Positions 50,995 to 60,555 of a DNA stretch of 64,000 nt are shown here, piece after piece (within the stretch, counting starts at the first letter, position 1; each line of letters opens with the position of its first letter). The stretch is taken from contig OZ252252.1 in NCBI GenBank assembly GCA_965249745.1, positions 4,526,001 to 4,590,000 on the forward strand. The letters run 5' to 3'. A model generated the notes under the pieces. The model was not told the origin of the DNA. It did not search any database and saw only the letters and a program-made list of their open reading frames with translations. Origin of the DNA: JANYHH01 sp965249745. Lineage in GTDB: Bacteria; Deinococcota; Deinococci; Deinococcales; JAAFIG01. A program made the position numbers and the translations under genes.

Positions 50995-52207
50995 TTTTGG
51001 AAGGGGTGTGGCAGTCGTTCAAGATGGCGCTGACGATCCGTCTCGCGCCGCCCGCCTCACCCATGCGCTCACCGCCCACGCCTCGAGTCGCCTCGAGCCA
51101 AGCGGCATCGTTCAAGCCCTCACGGACTCGAGCGGCCAGCCGGACGGGCTCGGCAGGCTCTAAGCGTAAGCCCGCGCCGAGCAGTCGCCCCTGCGCCCTG
51201 GCGAAACCGAGCGTGTACTGTGGCCCCCTCGTGGCGAAACCGACTAGTGGCACGCCCAACCCGACCGCCTGCTCGTTGGCTGTGCCCGCCGTGCCGAGCG
51301 CCAGCCTCGACGCGTGAAGCAGAGCCGCGAACGCAGATCGCAAGATCGGAACCCGAGCGCCCGAAGCGTGCAGCGCCACAGCTTCCGCCGAAGCAGTCTT
51401 CTCAGTTGGGGACGGCGCGACCCACGACCACTCAGAGGGCAGCTCGAGGTTGGAGATTACGCCTGGCAGCGCGGCGAAGGCCTGCACTTCTGGGAGCGAG
51501 GCGACGGTTCGAAGCATGATCGGGAGGCTGAACCGGTAATCGTCCCTGGTTCCAGGCAGCAGCGCCAGCACCGGGCGACCGTCCAAGGCTGAACTCAGGT
51601 CTAACTCCGGCTCGAGTAGGTCCATCATGACGTTGCCCGCGAACTCTGCCTGTGGCACGCCGAGTTCCCGCAGCCACGCGGCGCTGCGCTCGTCGCGCAC
51701 GAAAACCTTGCGGACGCGCCGCATGTACCTCCGCTCCGGCGCGGTGTAACTGTCCACCGTGACCCTGGACGCCCGCTCGAGCCGTGTCGCAACGCTCATA
51801 CCGTCCTGGTAGTAGCGACTGACCAGCGGCTGCACTTGATAGACCGGCGGCTTCACATCCTTCAACGCGAACGAGAACGTGACCCACAAGGCGTACACGT
51901 CCCCCACGACGATCACGACATCCGCTCTGGAACCTCGAGCCGCCCAGTGCATCGCGTGCGTCTGCGCGTACATGCCAGCCCGCCAATCCGCCAGCAACAG
52001 TTTGAGTGAGGTGAAGGTGAACCCGCCCGATGGCATCTCCCAGCGCGGCCCGACCACCCGCACCCCCGCCCGTTCATAGGCGTTTCCACGCCCGACGACC
52101 GGCAACGCCTCGAGATTCAGATGCGGTTGGAGCTGGCGAAACTCGGACGCCAGTTTCGCGCCGATGGCGTCCTCACCGTGACCGTTAGAGACGAACAAAA
52201 TCTTCAT
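50987..52207 (-). CDS. Lipid-A-disaccharide-synthase-related glycosyltransferase
   Basis: 406 residues of the GT-B fold. It opens I-L-F-V-S-N-G-H-G-E-D and has V-G-D-V-Y-A-L and L-L-P-G-T-R-D-D-Y, with G-T-A-G-T-A-N-E-Q-A-V-G-L-G-V-P-L near the C terminus. The family is found in cyanobacteria and Deinococcus, which lack classic lipid A, so the acceptor is unknown. It stands divergent from the VOC gene. Confidence 0.85.
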   Translation of the reverse strand: MKILFVSNGHGEDAIGAKLASEFRQLQPHLNLEALPVVGRGNAYERAGVRVVGPRWEMPSGGFTFTSLKLLLADWRAGMYAQTHAMHWAARGSRADVVIVVGDVYALWVTFSFALKDVKPPVYQVQPLVSRYYQDGMSVATRLERASRVTVDSYTAPERRYMRRVRKVFVRDERSAAWLRELGVPQAEFAGNVMMDLLEPELDLSSALDGRPVLALLPGTRDDYRFSLPIMLRTVASLPEVQAFAALPGVISNLELPSEWSWVAPSPTEKTASAEAVALHASGARVPILRSAFAALLHASRLALGTAGTANEQAVGLGVPLVGFATRGPQYTLGFARAQGRLLGAGLRLEPAEPVRLAARVREGLNDAAWLEATRGVGGERMGEAGGARRIVSAILNDCHTPSKTE

Positions 52208-52259
52208 GGCTGCAAGAGTGAACGCGCTGACATGATACGAAGTTTACGCCGGAGTCAGA

Positions 52260-52265
52260 TACGAT
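52260..52265 (+). promoter_or_regulatory. -10 box, leaderless start of the VOC gene
   Basis: TACGAT, six bases before the ATG at 52272. Confidence 0.52.
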
Positions 52266-52271
52266 GAATCA

Positions 52272-52658
52272 ATGATCTCCATCGGTTCTATCGTCTGGGG
52301 CGTGCGCGACGTGCCACGAGCGATTCAGTTCTGGACGCAGGCGTTGAACTATCGCACCAGAGAAGGCTCGGACGAAACTTGGGCGGTCTTGGTGCCCAGA
52401 AATGGCAGCGGTGTGCAACTGGCGATCAGTCGGGTCTCCTCGGACGCCTCGAGCCACCAACGGCATCACTTGGACCTGTACACGAACGATCAGGCAGCCG
52501 AGGTCGAGCGGCTTCTGAGGTTGGGAGCGGCGCGAGTGGCGTGGCGTTACCCGCCAGACGCGGATTACGTGGTCCTGGCAGACCCTGACGGCAACCGATT
52601 CTGTGTCATCCAAAAAGATGGACACCTCACCGAGGAAGCCCTCACAGCGAGCGATTGA
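52272..52658 (+). CDS. VOC family (glyoxalase/dioxygenase-like) protein
   Basis: 128 residues with paired beta-alpha-beta-beta-beta modules. Marks are V-R-D-V-P-R-A-I-Q-F-W-T-Q-A-L, H-H-L-D-L-Y-T-N-D and D-P-D-G-N-R-F-C-V-I-Q. His and Glu/Asp metal ligands are possible in H-L-D-L and the final strand. The reaction cannot be named. It overlaps the end of the convergent SDR gene by 17 bases. Confidence 0.82.
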   Translation: MISIGSIVWGVRDVPRAIQFWTQALNYRTREGSDETWAVLVPRNGSGVQLAISRVSSDASSHQRHHLDLYTNDQAAEVERLLRLGAARVAWRYPPDADYVVLADPDGNRFCVIQKDGHLTEEALTASD

Positions 52659-53313
52659 CGACCACCTGCGCCATCACGCTGTCGCGCGGCAACTGAAGCA
52701 TCGTGCGAATCGTCTCTGCCAGCGACTCGGGTTGAATGTACGTTTCCGGTTCGTAAGGCGCGGCTTCCTGGGCCCGCACCAGTTCCTGCATCCTCGTGGC
52801 GGTGCGCCCAGGGTAGACACTCTGCACGCGCAGCAGCGGTTCCTCGAGCGCCAGACTTTCGGCAAACGCTCGAAGCGCGAATTTGCTAGCGGCGTACCCG
52901 CTCCACTCGGCGTTTGCCACCAGTCCCGCGCCAGAATTGACCAGCAGAATCTGACCTCGGGCCACGCGCAATCTGGGCAGCAACACCCGCGTCAGCTCCA
53001 CTGCGGCCAGCAGATTCACCTCCAAGAGTTCGCGCCAGACCTCGAGCGAGGTGTCCTCCACCGACCCGAGTTGTACGACGCCCGCATTATGAATCAGGTT
53101 GTCCACTCGCGGGTGGATCTCGAGTGCGGCGGCGAAACTCTGTGGATCGCGCAACTCGAGGTTGACCGCGTGCGCCTGCGGCAGCGAAACCCGCAACGCC
53201 TCGAGCTTTGCCGGGTCGCGCCCCAGCAGGATCAGTTCGTGATGTTGCAATGCTTTTGCCAGTGCCGCGCCGATGCCGCCGGTCGCGCCGGTGATGAGGG
53301 TGATGGGGGGCAT
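52642..53313 (-). CDS. Short-chain dehydrogenase/reductase
   Basis: NAD(P)-dependent oxidoreductase of 223 residues, slightly short for the family. Cofactor loop T-G-A-T-G-G-I-G, then N-A-G, catalytic Ser in L-L-V-N-S-G-A, and Y-A-A-S-K. L-G-R-D-P after strand 2 suggests NADPH. TAGACT five bases before the ATG. Confidence 0.87.
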   Translation of the reverse strand: MPPITLITGATGGIGAALAKALQHHELILLGRDPAKLEALRVSLPQAHAVNLELRDPQSFAAALEIHPRVDNLIHNAGVVQLGSVEDTSLEVWRELLEVNLLAAVELTRVLLPRLRVARGQILLVNSGAGLVANAEWSGYAASKFALRAFAESLALEEPLLRVQSVYPGRTATRMQELVRAQEAAPYEPETYIQPESLAETIRTMLQLPRDSVMAQVVVNRSL

Positions 53314-53318
53314 GGCTG

Positions 53319-53324
53319 AGTCTA
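53319..53324 (-). promoter_or_regulatory. -10 box, leaderless start of the SDR gene
   Basis: TAGACT, five bases before the ATG at 53313, inside the stop end of the Pnkp gene. Confidence 0.52.
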
Positions 53325-55844
53325 CAGGCGCGGGTCCACCGGTTCAGACTCGAGCGCCAGGACCGCGAAGACCGCTTCGTGAGTGCGACGCAACGGTTCG
53401 CGCTGAACGAAGCGCTCCAGGCTTTCTATTCCGAGCGCGAATTCCCGCAGCGCCAGTGAACGCTTGGCGCTCAAACTCCGTGATCGCAATCGCTCGAGGT
53501 GTTCCGGCAGGGTGTACTCGGGGCCATAAATGATTCGTAGGTATTCACGTCCTCGCACCTTGATGGCGGGTTGCACCAACCCGCGCTTCCCTTGAACGAT
53601 GAAGTCCAGTGGCTTACAGACCGCGCCCTCACCGCCGCGCTCGGTGAGGGCCTCCCACCAATGCACCGCCTCGAGCCTACTGGTTTCATCCTCGAGTTGA
53701 ACACGCTTGTGCGCCGTGGTGAACAGCACGCCAGTGGAGTCCGCCACACAGATACGCTCCAGCCTCTCCAAGTGCCAGGGATGCGATTGCCCACTGTGAA
53801 CAGAGCCTTCCGTAGCGAGCAGGTGAAACGGCGCGAGCCGGTAATCGTTTATGCCGTTGACCTCCCAGCAGTAGCGCACATACGCCTCACGGTAGGCTGT
53901 GACCACCTGAAAACGAGCCTGAAATCGCTCGAGAAGTTCGGGTGCATTGCTCGTCTCGAGGAGTCGTACAGCGGCGGTCATTGAGGACCTCGCTGCCGCT
54001 CCGACCGGGGCGTACTGCTGTTTCAGCAATTCCTGCGCCTTGGCGCTCCACGGCATGAGTTCACAGTCAAACACTGCCCAATCGGTCTGTAATGCCTCCC
54101 AGAAGCCGCTCGCAGTCATCGCCGAACGCAGGCGCTCGAGCAGTTGCGTTTCCAGATTGAGATCGCCAAAAAAGCGCCTGCCGGTGCGGGTATAAATTAT
54201 GCCTGCCTCCTCGAGCACCCCGAAACGCTCTCGCGCCGCATCTTGGTCACGGCAGATCACGACGACCGCCCTAGACCCCATGTGCTTCTCTTCCAGAATC
54301 ACTTCGGTCACACCCTGCGCGACGTAGTAAGTGAAGACCTCTTCAGGACGCTCGAGAAATCCAGTTTGGCTCGAGGTTTCGACCGGACTCATCGTGGGCG
54401 GCAGGTACACCAGCCACTTCGGGTTGACTGCGAAGCGCGACATGACCTCGAGCGCCGCCGCTGCGTTCTCCTCGCGCACAGTCACGCGACCCCGCAGGCG
54501 CGTTTCCACGACGCGCTTCCCGAGCACATCGCTCAGGTCTAACACGTCGTCTAGCGCTTGCTGCTGGCTCAAGGTTTCCGATAACAACGCCAATGGTTTT
54601 GAGGGAACGGCGTATTCACGCTGGGCTGGAAAGCTCACGAGTTCGTTCTCTGGATAACGCAACGCGGTCAAGGCACCGCCAAAAACGCAACCCGTGTCAA
54701 TACAAATCGTGCGGTTCAACCACTCCGGTTTCGGGGTCGGGGTGTGACCGTACACGACGTTCGCTTTGCCCCGATACTCTGCCGCCCAGTTGAACCGCAC
54801 TGGCAGCCCGAACTCGTCGGTCTCTCCGGTCGTTTCGCCGTACAGCGCGAACTCGCGGACCGCACCAGAGCCGCGCCCCTGGAACGCTTCCTTCATGCCC
54901 GCGTGCGCCACCACAAGTTTGCCGTCGTCGAACACGAAATGACTGACCAGGCCATCAATGAACTTCGCTACCAGCGCACGAAACTCTGGCGTCTCCGTCG
55001 AAAGCTGCTCGAGACTTTCCGCTAATCCGTGCGAGACCTTGAGCTGTTTTCCGTTCAACGCCCGCATCAGTTTCACATCGTGATTGCCAGGCACACACAG
55101 CGCCGCGCCGCTAGCCACCATGTTCATGACGAGCCGCAGTACCGCTGGGGTGTCATCTCCTCTGTCCACCAGATCGCCTAGAAAGACCGCCGCGCGACCC
55201 TCAGGCGGCGTCGCATTGTCACCCTGAAGTGTATATCCCAGCTTCTCGAGCAGCGCCCGGAGTTCGTGGATGCAACCGTGAACGTCTCCAATGATATCGA
55301 ACGGTCCGTGGAAATGTTTAAGGTTGTTCCAAAGACGCTCTCGCTTTAGTTGCACCGCCGCGACCTCTTCCGGGGAACGCAAGGTGAAGACGTGCCGGAA
55401 ACCCTCGCGCTCCAAACCACGCAGGCTCCGCCGCAAGGCTTGCACGTGACCGCGCACGACGTGCGCCCCGAACTGCCGGTTAGCTCGTAGCGAATTGCGT
55501 TCCAGGCACAGCTTCTCTGGCATGTCCAACACGAGGGCGACTGGCAGCACGTGAAAGGCTCGAGCCGTGGCGATCAGCTTCTTGCGGTCTTCAGCGCGCA
55601 CGTTCGTCGCGTCTATGACCGTCAGCAGTCCAGCCTTCAAGCGTTTCTCGAGAACGAAATACAGCGCTTCGAAGGCGTCCGACGTCGCGGATTGGCTGTT
55701 CTCATCGTCTGACACGAGACCCCGAAAGAAATCGCTCGAGAGGACTTCAGTAGGTTTGAAGAATTGTTGCGCGAACGAACTCTTGCCGCTGCCGCTCGAG
55801 CCGATCAGAACGACCAGGGAGAGTTCTGGGATAGAGATCTTCAC
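53322..55844 (-). CDS. pnkp: Bacterial polynucleotide kinase-phosphatase-ligase Pnkp
   Basis: RNA-repair enzyme of 840 residues with three active domains. The kinase (1-170) has a P-loop G-S-S-G-S-G-K-S-S near 15-23. The metallophosphatase (180-400) has D-I-I-G-D-V-H-G at 183-190, G-D-L-V-D-R-G-D and G-N-H-D. The adenylyltransferase/ligase-like domain (from about 470) has K520 in K-H-M-G. It heals cut RNA ends and, together with Hen1, seals and methylates them. Its ATG overlaps the hen1 stop by four bases. Confidence 0.93.
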   Translation of the reverse strand: MKISIPELSLVVLIGSSGSGKSSFAQQFFKPTEVLSSDFFRGLVSDDENSQSATSDAFEALYFVLEKRLKAGLLTVIDATNVRAEDRKKLIATARAFHVLPVALVLDMPEKLCLERNSLRANRQFGAHVVRGHVQALRRSLRGLEREGFRHVFTLRSPEEVAAVQLKRERLWNNLKHFHGPFDIIGDVHGCIHELRALLEKLGYTLQGDNATPPEGRAAVFLGDLVDRGDDTPAVLRLVMNMVASGAALCVPGNHDVKLMRALNGKQLKVSHGLAESLEQLSTETPEFRALVAKFIDGLVSHFVFDDGKLVVAHAGMKEAFQGRGSGAVREFALYGETTGETDEFGLPVRFNWAAEYRGKANVVYGHTPTPKPEWLNRTICIDTGCVFGGALTALRYPENELVSFPAQREYAVPSKPLALLSETLSQQQALDDVLDLSDVLGKRVVETRLRGRVTVREENAAAALEVMSRFAVNPKWLVYLPPTMSPVETSSQTGFLERPEEVFTYYVAQGVTEVILEEKHMGSRAVVVICRDQDAARERFGVLEEAGIIYTRTGRRFFGDLNLETQLLERLRSAMTASGFWEALQTDWAVFDCELMPWSAKAQELLKQQYAPVGAAARSSMTAAVRLLETSNAPELLERFQARFQVVTAYREAYVRYCWEVNGINDYRLAPFHLLATEGSVHSGQSHPWHLERLERICVADSTGVLFTTAHKRVQLEDETSRLEAVHWWEALTERGGEGAVCKPLDFIVQGKRGLVQPAIKVRGREYLRIIYGPEYTLPEHLERLRSRSLSAKRSLALREFALGIESLERFVQREPLRRTHEAVFAVLALESEPVDPRL

Positions 55845-57205
55845 ATCTGAAACACCGCCATTTGGGTTGGCGCACCCACCACATCGTCTGCCGGTCCGAT
55901 TATCTCCAATCGTACGTCGTACCCGAACCGCTCGCTAACACCCTCCGCCCAACTTGCGAACTCGGCTCGAGTCCATTCAAACCGGTGATCGCCGTGCCGC
56001 ATCGCACCCTCTGGCAGCATGTCCCATTTGACGTTGTACTCCGCGTTCGGCGTCGTCACGACGACCGTTTTTGGACGGGCGAACTCGAAGACGTTGCGCT
56101 CCAACGCGCTCAACCGGTGCGGCTCGAGGTGTTCGATCACCTCCACGAGAGCCGCCGCGTCGAAACCCTGCAATCTGGCATCGCGGTACGTCAATGACCC
56201 CTGCAAGAGCTGTAGCCGCTCGCGTTGCCGCTTTGGTAAGTCCTCCAATTTCAAGCGCCGCGCCGCCATCTCTAATATTCGATGTGACACGTCCATCCCG
56301 ACGATCCGCTCAAATTGCTTATCTGGCAACAGTAAGCGCAGTAGCTTGCCCTCGCCGCACCCCAGATCTAGTACGCACTTCGCGCCGCTGGATCGCAAGA
56401 CATTCACCACCGCCTCGAGTCGCTGCCCGTGCAGAGTCAACCTGGGTTCTGGAGCTATACTACCCTCGAGTGTCTCGGCTTCCCGCTCCAATTCCGGCTC
56501 GAGTTGCGCTAGGGCGTCTCTGAGCAAATGACGGCGGTGTTTCAGGTAACTCCGGGCGATCTCGTCACGCTCCGGGTGCGATCCGAGCCAACCCGCCCCG
56601 AAGCGTAACAACTTCTTCACCTCGTCGTCCCCGACCCAGTAATGTTTGTCGTCGTCCAAGACCGGAATCAGCACGTACAGATGCGTCAAGGCGCTCGAGA
56701 GCGTGATCGTGGCCCCTAGCGTGACATTGAAATACGAACTCATACCCCAGGCAGGAAAACGTTCGTCCAGTTCCAGAGCTTCAACAGTTACGACGTACCC
56801 TAGCGGCTCGAACAGTCCTCGCAGCCAGGCCTCACCACCTCGAGACGGCAGGCTTGTGAGCTGCAACTCCAAGGGAATCGCGGTTTCGGCCAACGCCTGC
56901 CGCTCCCGGCTGCGCCCCGCCATCGCCTCACGCAGCACGCGCGCCAGAGCGACCGACAGGAAGCTCGAGGCGGCATAGGGGCGGTCATTGACATACTGAT
57001 CCAACGGTCCGTCGCCACGCACCAGCTTCACCGGGTCAATGTCTAGCAGCAGCGCCGCCGTGCAGCGCTCCTTGGAAACCAGGCTGTAAAACACGTGCGC
57101 CTGCCCGAAACTGAGATCGAACGACTGCGCTCGAGCCGGATTCTTGTGTAGCAGATACCCCAGGTCGGCCGCGGGTTGATGGGTGGTGGAGACGGTCAGC
57201 AGCAT
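55841..57205 (-). CDS. hen1: 3'-terminal RNA ribose 2'-O-methyltransferase Hen1
   Basis: Marks the repaired RNA by methylating the 2'-OH at the cut site, which protects it from a second cleavage. The N-terminal half (to about 240) is the bacterial Hen1 domain that activates Pnkp ligation. The methyltransferase half has V-L-D-L-G-C-G-E-G-K and the metal-binding E-V-I-E-H-L-E-P-H. From the ATG at 57205 it has 454 residues and opens L-L-T-V-S-T-T-H-Q-P-A-A-D-L-G, as in relatives. The open frame reaches 57286. Confidence 0.94.
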   Translation of the reverse strand: MLLTVSTTHQPAADLGYLLHKNPARAQSFDLSFGQAHVFYSLVSKERCTAALLLDIDPVKLVRGDGPLDQYVNDRPYAASSFLSVALARVLREAMAGRSRERQALAETAIPLELQLTSLPSRGGEAWLRGLFEPLGYVVTVEALELDERFPAWGMSSYFNVTLGATITLSSALTHLYVLIPVLDDDKHYWVGDDEVKKLLRFGAGWLGSHPERDEIARSYLKHRRHLLRDALAQLEPELEREAETLEGSIAPEPRLTLHGQRLEAVVNVLRSSGAKCVLDLGCGEGKLLRLLLPDKQFERIVGMDVSHRILEMAARRLKLEDLPKRQRERLQLLQGSLTYRDARLQGFDAAALVEVIEHLEPHRLSALERNVFEFARPKTVVVTTPNAEYNVKWDMLPEGAMRHGDHRFEWTRAEFASWAEGVSERFGYDVRLEIIGPADDVVGAPTQMAVFQM

Positions 57206-57304
57206 GGGTGGCTCGAGATTACCGTGCGGCGAGACAGAAGACATGACGCAAATGGCGGATCGCTCATCTGAAAGCGCCTTTGCCAATCCCTTACCCTGTG
57301 GCGC

Positions 57305-57310
57305 TACACT
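57305..57310 (+). promoter_or_regulatory. -10 box, leaderless start of the OmpR-type regulator
   Basis: TACACT, six bases before the ATG at 57317. Confidence 0.62.
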
Positions 57311-57316
57311 TCCCCC

Positions 57317-57991
57317 ATGCGCCTACTGCTCGTGGAAGACGACCCGCAACTCGCCGCCCTGATGCTCGAGGGGCTGGCGGAGGACGGCTTGATCGTGGAT
57401 CACGCCGCGAACGCGACTGAGGGTCTGGGCTTGGCGGAGATGGGGAATTTCGATGCGCTGATCCTGGATGTGATGCTGCCCGAGGGCAACCAGGCGGGCT
57501 TCGATCTGGCTCGTCGCTTGCGCGACGAACGCAATCACGTGCCGATTCTGTTCCTGACCGCCAGAGCCGACATGGACAGTAAGCTCAGCGGCTTGGAAAT
57601 GGGCGGCGACGATTACCTGACCAAACCGTTCGACTTCCGCGAGCTGCGCGCCCGCGTGCGCTCCCTAGTGCGGCGGGCGGGTGGCAACTCGAGCAACCTG
57701 GTGACGCTGCCGCTGGAGTATCAACTGGACCTGAGCGCCCACGAGGTGAGCCGTGATGGTCAACCGGTCAGCCTGACGCCTCGAGAGTTCGCGCTCGTCT
57801 CCTGCTTCGCGCTCTCGGCGGGACGGGCGTACTCCAGGGAAAGCCTGATCGAAAAGGTCTGGCCGGGCGATTCCAGCGTGGACACGAAGGTCGTGGATGT
57901 CTATATCTCGAGCGTGCGCCGCAAACTTGGCGAGGGCATGATCGAAACGGTGCGCGGCTTGGGGTATCGTCTGGGACGAATCCAGACGTGA
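57317..57991 (+). CDS. OmpR/PhoB-type response regulator
   Basis: Receiver domain with L-V-E-D-D, phospho-acceptor Asp in A-L-I-L-D-V-M-L-P, T in F-L-T-A-R and Lys in Y-L-T-K-P-F-D. The winged-helix output at about 125-220 has L-T-P-R-E-F-A-L, V-D-V-Y-I-S-S-V-R-R-K-L and the closing V-R-G-L-G-Y-R-L. The kinase gene follows ten bases after the stop, so they form one two-component system. Confidence 0.93.
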   Translation: MRLLLVEDDPQLAALMLEGLAEDGLIVDHAANATEGLGLAEMGNFDALILDVMLPEGNQAGFDLARRLRDERNHVPILFLTARADMDSKLSGLEMGGDDYLTKPFDFRELRARVRSLVRRAGGNSSNLVTLPLEYQLDLSAHEVSRDGQPVSLTPREFALVSCFALSAGRAYSRESLIEKVWPGDSSVDTKVVDVYISSVRRKLGEGMIETVRGLGYRLGRIQT

Positions 57992-58001
57992 GGGACAATC
58001 C

Positions 58002-59372
58002 ATGAACCTGCGGTGGCGCTTGACGCTCTTTTACGGCGCGGTCTCGGCGGCGATCCTGTTGATCGGCGGCGCAGCGCTGTACTTCAGTTTGCGCAGCAGC
58101 CTGTACCAGTTCCTGGACGAGTCACTGCGAAACGCGGTGATGTCCGTGGCACGACGTTACGAGGCGAACCCTGGGCGGGGCCCGAGCTTCGATGGAAACC
58201 CAGACCCGCATCACCAGGACGGGAACGGGAAACGCCCCCCCGATGGGTTCCGCCCCCGACTGGCGGGCGACACGATCCTGACCGTCTTCGACGCGAACGG
58301 CCAGACCAGCACCGATTTGGACACCAGCCCAGTGAACGCGCCGCTCGAGCCGGGCGTACGCAGCTTGGACGGGTATCGGGTGCTGACCTGGCACACCTCA
58401 GGCGGCTGGTGGGTGCAGGCGGCGCGAAGCGAGCTGGATGCCTTAAATCCGCTCGAGCGAACGAAGCGCTTGTTGGTGCTGGGCGTGCCGCTTTTATTGG
58501 CGCTGGGCTTGGGCGCGGGCTACGTGCTGGCGGATCGGGCATTAAAACCCGTGGACGCCGTGACGCGCCTCGCCGCGAGCATCGCCGCCTCGGGTCGGAG
58601 CGGCGAGCGCGTGCCACAAGCGATTGGGAACGACGAGATGGCGCGGCTGACCGGGACCGTCAACGCGATGCTGGAAAAGCTCGAGGCGCTGATCGAACAG
58701 GAACGCGCCTTCGCGCTCGCCGCGGCCCACGAGCTTCGCACGCCGCTCAGCGTTTTGCAGGGACGGGTCAGTCTGAGTCTGGAGCGCGAACGGAGTTCTG
58801 AGCATTACCGCTCCGCCTTGGAGACGGTCGGCGCGACGACCCAGAAATTGACCGGCCTGGTGGAAGGCTTACTGACGCTGGCGCGGTCGCACGTGCCCGC
58901 GCAAAGCCTGGGGTTGAACCTGGCGGACGTGGCCCTGGAAATCGCGGAGACGCACGCGGAACAGGCGAAAGAACGCGGGCAGAAAATTGACCTCGAGCTG
59001 GACAGCGCCCCGGCTAGCGGCGACGCCAGCAGCCTGAAACTGGCGGCCTCCAATCTGGTGCGAAACGCAATTCGTTACGGGCGCGAGGGCGGACGCATCT
59101 GGCTCCGCACGGGCAGCACCGACGGGGAGGCGACGCTCGAGGTCAGCGACGACGGGGCGGGCGTGGAAGACACGGATTTGGAGCGGTTACGGCGACCGTT
59201 TCAGCGCGGGCAGGGGTTGCAGGCGATCAGCGGCAGCGGGTTGGGGCTGGCACTGGTGGACGCGGTAGCGCGGCAGCACGGCGGGCGGTTGACCTTGGGG
59301 CAGGCGACAGAGGGCGGGTTACGAGCGGTGATTCACGTGCCTCAGCAGGCGGTTGGGGCGAAAAGAAGTTGA
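58002..59372 (+). CDS. Sensor histidine kinase
   Basis: Membrane-bound partner of the regulator just upstream. Helices at about 9-31 and 156-180 enclose a sensor domain of about 125 residues with a His/Pro/Gly-rich stretch (P-D-P-H-H-Q-D-G-N-G-K-R-P-P), which could bind metal. Then a HAMP region, the H-box A-A-A-H-E-L-R-T-P-L, N-box L-V-R-N-A-I-R-Y, D-G-A-G-V and G-S-G-L-G-L-A-L. 456 residues. The signal is unknown. Confidence 0.92.
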   Translation: MNLRWRLTLFYGAVSAAILLIGGAALYFSLRSSLYQFLDESLRNAVMSVARRYEANPGRGPSFDGNPDPHHQDGNGKRPPDGFRPRLAGDTILTVFDANGQTSTDLDTSPVNAPLEPGVRSLDGYRVLTWHTSGGWWVQAARSELDALNPLERTKRLLVLGVPLLLALGLGAGYVLADRALKPVDAVTRLAASIAASGRSGERVPQAIGNDEMARLTGTVNAMLEKLEALIEQERAFALAAAHELRTPLSVLQGRVSLSLERERSSEHYRSALETVGATTQKLTGLVEGLLTLARSHVPAQSLGLNLADVALEIAETHAEQAKERGQKIDLELDSAPASGDASSLKLAASNLVRNAIRYGREGGRIWLRTGSTDGEATLEVSDDGAGVEDTDLERLRRPFQRGQGLQAISGSGLGLALVDAVARQHGGRLTLGQATEGGLRAVIHVPQQAVGAKRS

Positions 59373-59397
59373 AGTTCACCGCGAGCCACACCGCCGC

Positions 59398-60528
59398 TCA
59401 CTCAAGGCTTTTCGTCTCTCGAAGCTGTTGGAAGAACTCCCGAACGTCACCCACGAGCAAATCGGGAACCTTGTGAGCTGCGAAGTGACCACCTCGGTCG
59501 AACACGGACCAGCGAACAATGTTGTGATGGTCTCGCTGCGCGAACCGACGAATCCCACTAAAATCACCCGCGAAGGCTGCTAGTCCTGTCGGTACGGTTG
59601 TCGGTTCGTTTGATGGTGGCGTCGCATGAGCGTCTTCGTAGTAGAAACGGGCAGCGGACGCCGCAGTGCCGGTCAGCCAGTAGAGCATGACGTTGGTCAG
59701 TACGAACTCGTCATCGAAATCATCTCCAAAGAGTTGAGCGTTCCAAGCGAGCAGTCCCACCGGAGAATCCGCTAGTGCAAAGGCTAGCGTCTGAGGCTGT
59801 TGGGACATCAGCGTGTTAAACGAGAGCTTATTCCGGGAGAACCATTGGAGCGTTTCCAATTCGCGCTGTTCTTCCGGTGTGAGGTCTGCCATTTCTGCTG
59901 GATCGCCAGACGGGAACGAAAAAATCTGCGTGACGTGCGATCCGACAATGTGTTCGGGGTCAATCCGCCCGAGTTCAGGATTGATCATTGATCCCGCATC
60001 GTTGCCGACCGCGCCGTAGCGGTCGTACTCTAATCGCTTCATCAGTTCCGCCCAAGCCGCGGCCGTACGGTATCGGTTCCAGCCGGTTTCGTGCGTGGGC
60101 CCTGAGAATCCGAATCCTGGCAGTGAGGGAATCACCAAGTGAAAGGCGTGATCTGGATTGCCACCGTGTGCTCGAGGATCGCTGAGCGGGCCGATCACAT
60201 CGAGGTATTCCACCACCGAGCCGGGCCAGCCGTGCGTCAGAATGAGTGGCAGCGCGCCCGGTTCTGGTGAACGCACATGCAGGAAGTGAATCTTCTGACC
60301 GTCTATTTCGGTGGTGAACTGCGGGAATTGGTTCAGCGCAGCCTCGTGTTTGCGCCAGTCGTAGCCGTTCAGCCAGTGCGCGACGAGGCGCTTGACGTAG
60401 CCAAGCGGTACACCGTAATTCCCTTCGACACCAAGGAGTTCATCGGGCCAGCAGGTGCGCTCGAGTCGTTCATGCAGGTCGTCCAGGATGCTCTAGTCAA
60501 TGTTGATGGTGAAGGGTTGAATGGTCAT
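59398..60528 (-). pseudogene. Epoxide hydrolase gene with an in-frame TAG at codon 12
   Basis: The alpha/beta-hydrolase core has H-G-W-P-G-S (oxyanion loop), G-N-D-A-G-S (nucleophile Asp) and F-D-R-G-G-H-F-A-A at the C terminus. The N-terminal EHN domain is intact in frame from the ATG at 60528, which has a perfect AAGGAGG. It reads M-T-I-Q-P-F-T-I-N-I-D, then TAG (60495-60493), then S-I-L-D-D-L as in relatives. A later start (GTG 60276) would remove the EHN domain. So this is a recent nonsense mutation, a readthrough case, or a sequence error. Total length would be about 376 codons, normal for the family. Confidence 0.82.
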
Positions 60529-60555
60529 AGATTCCTCCTTGTGGCGATTGAATTG

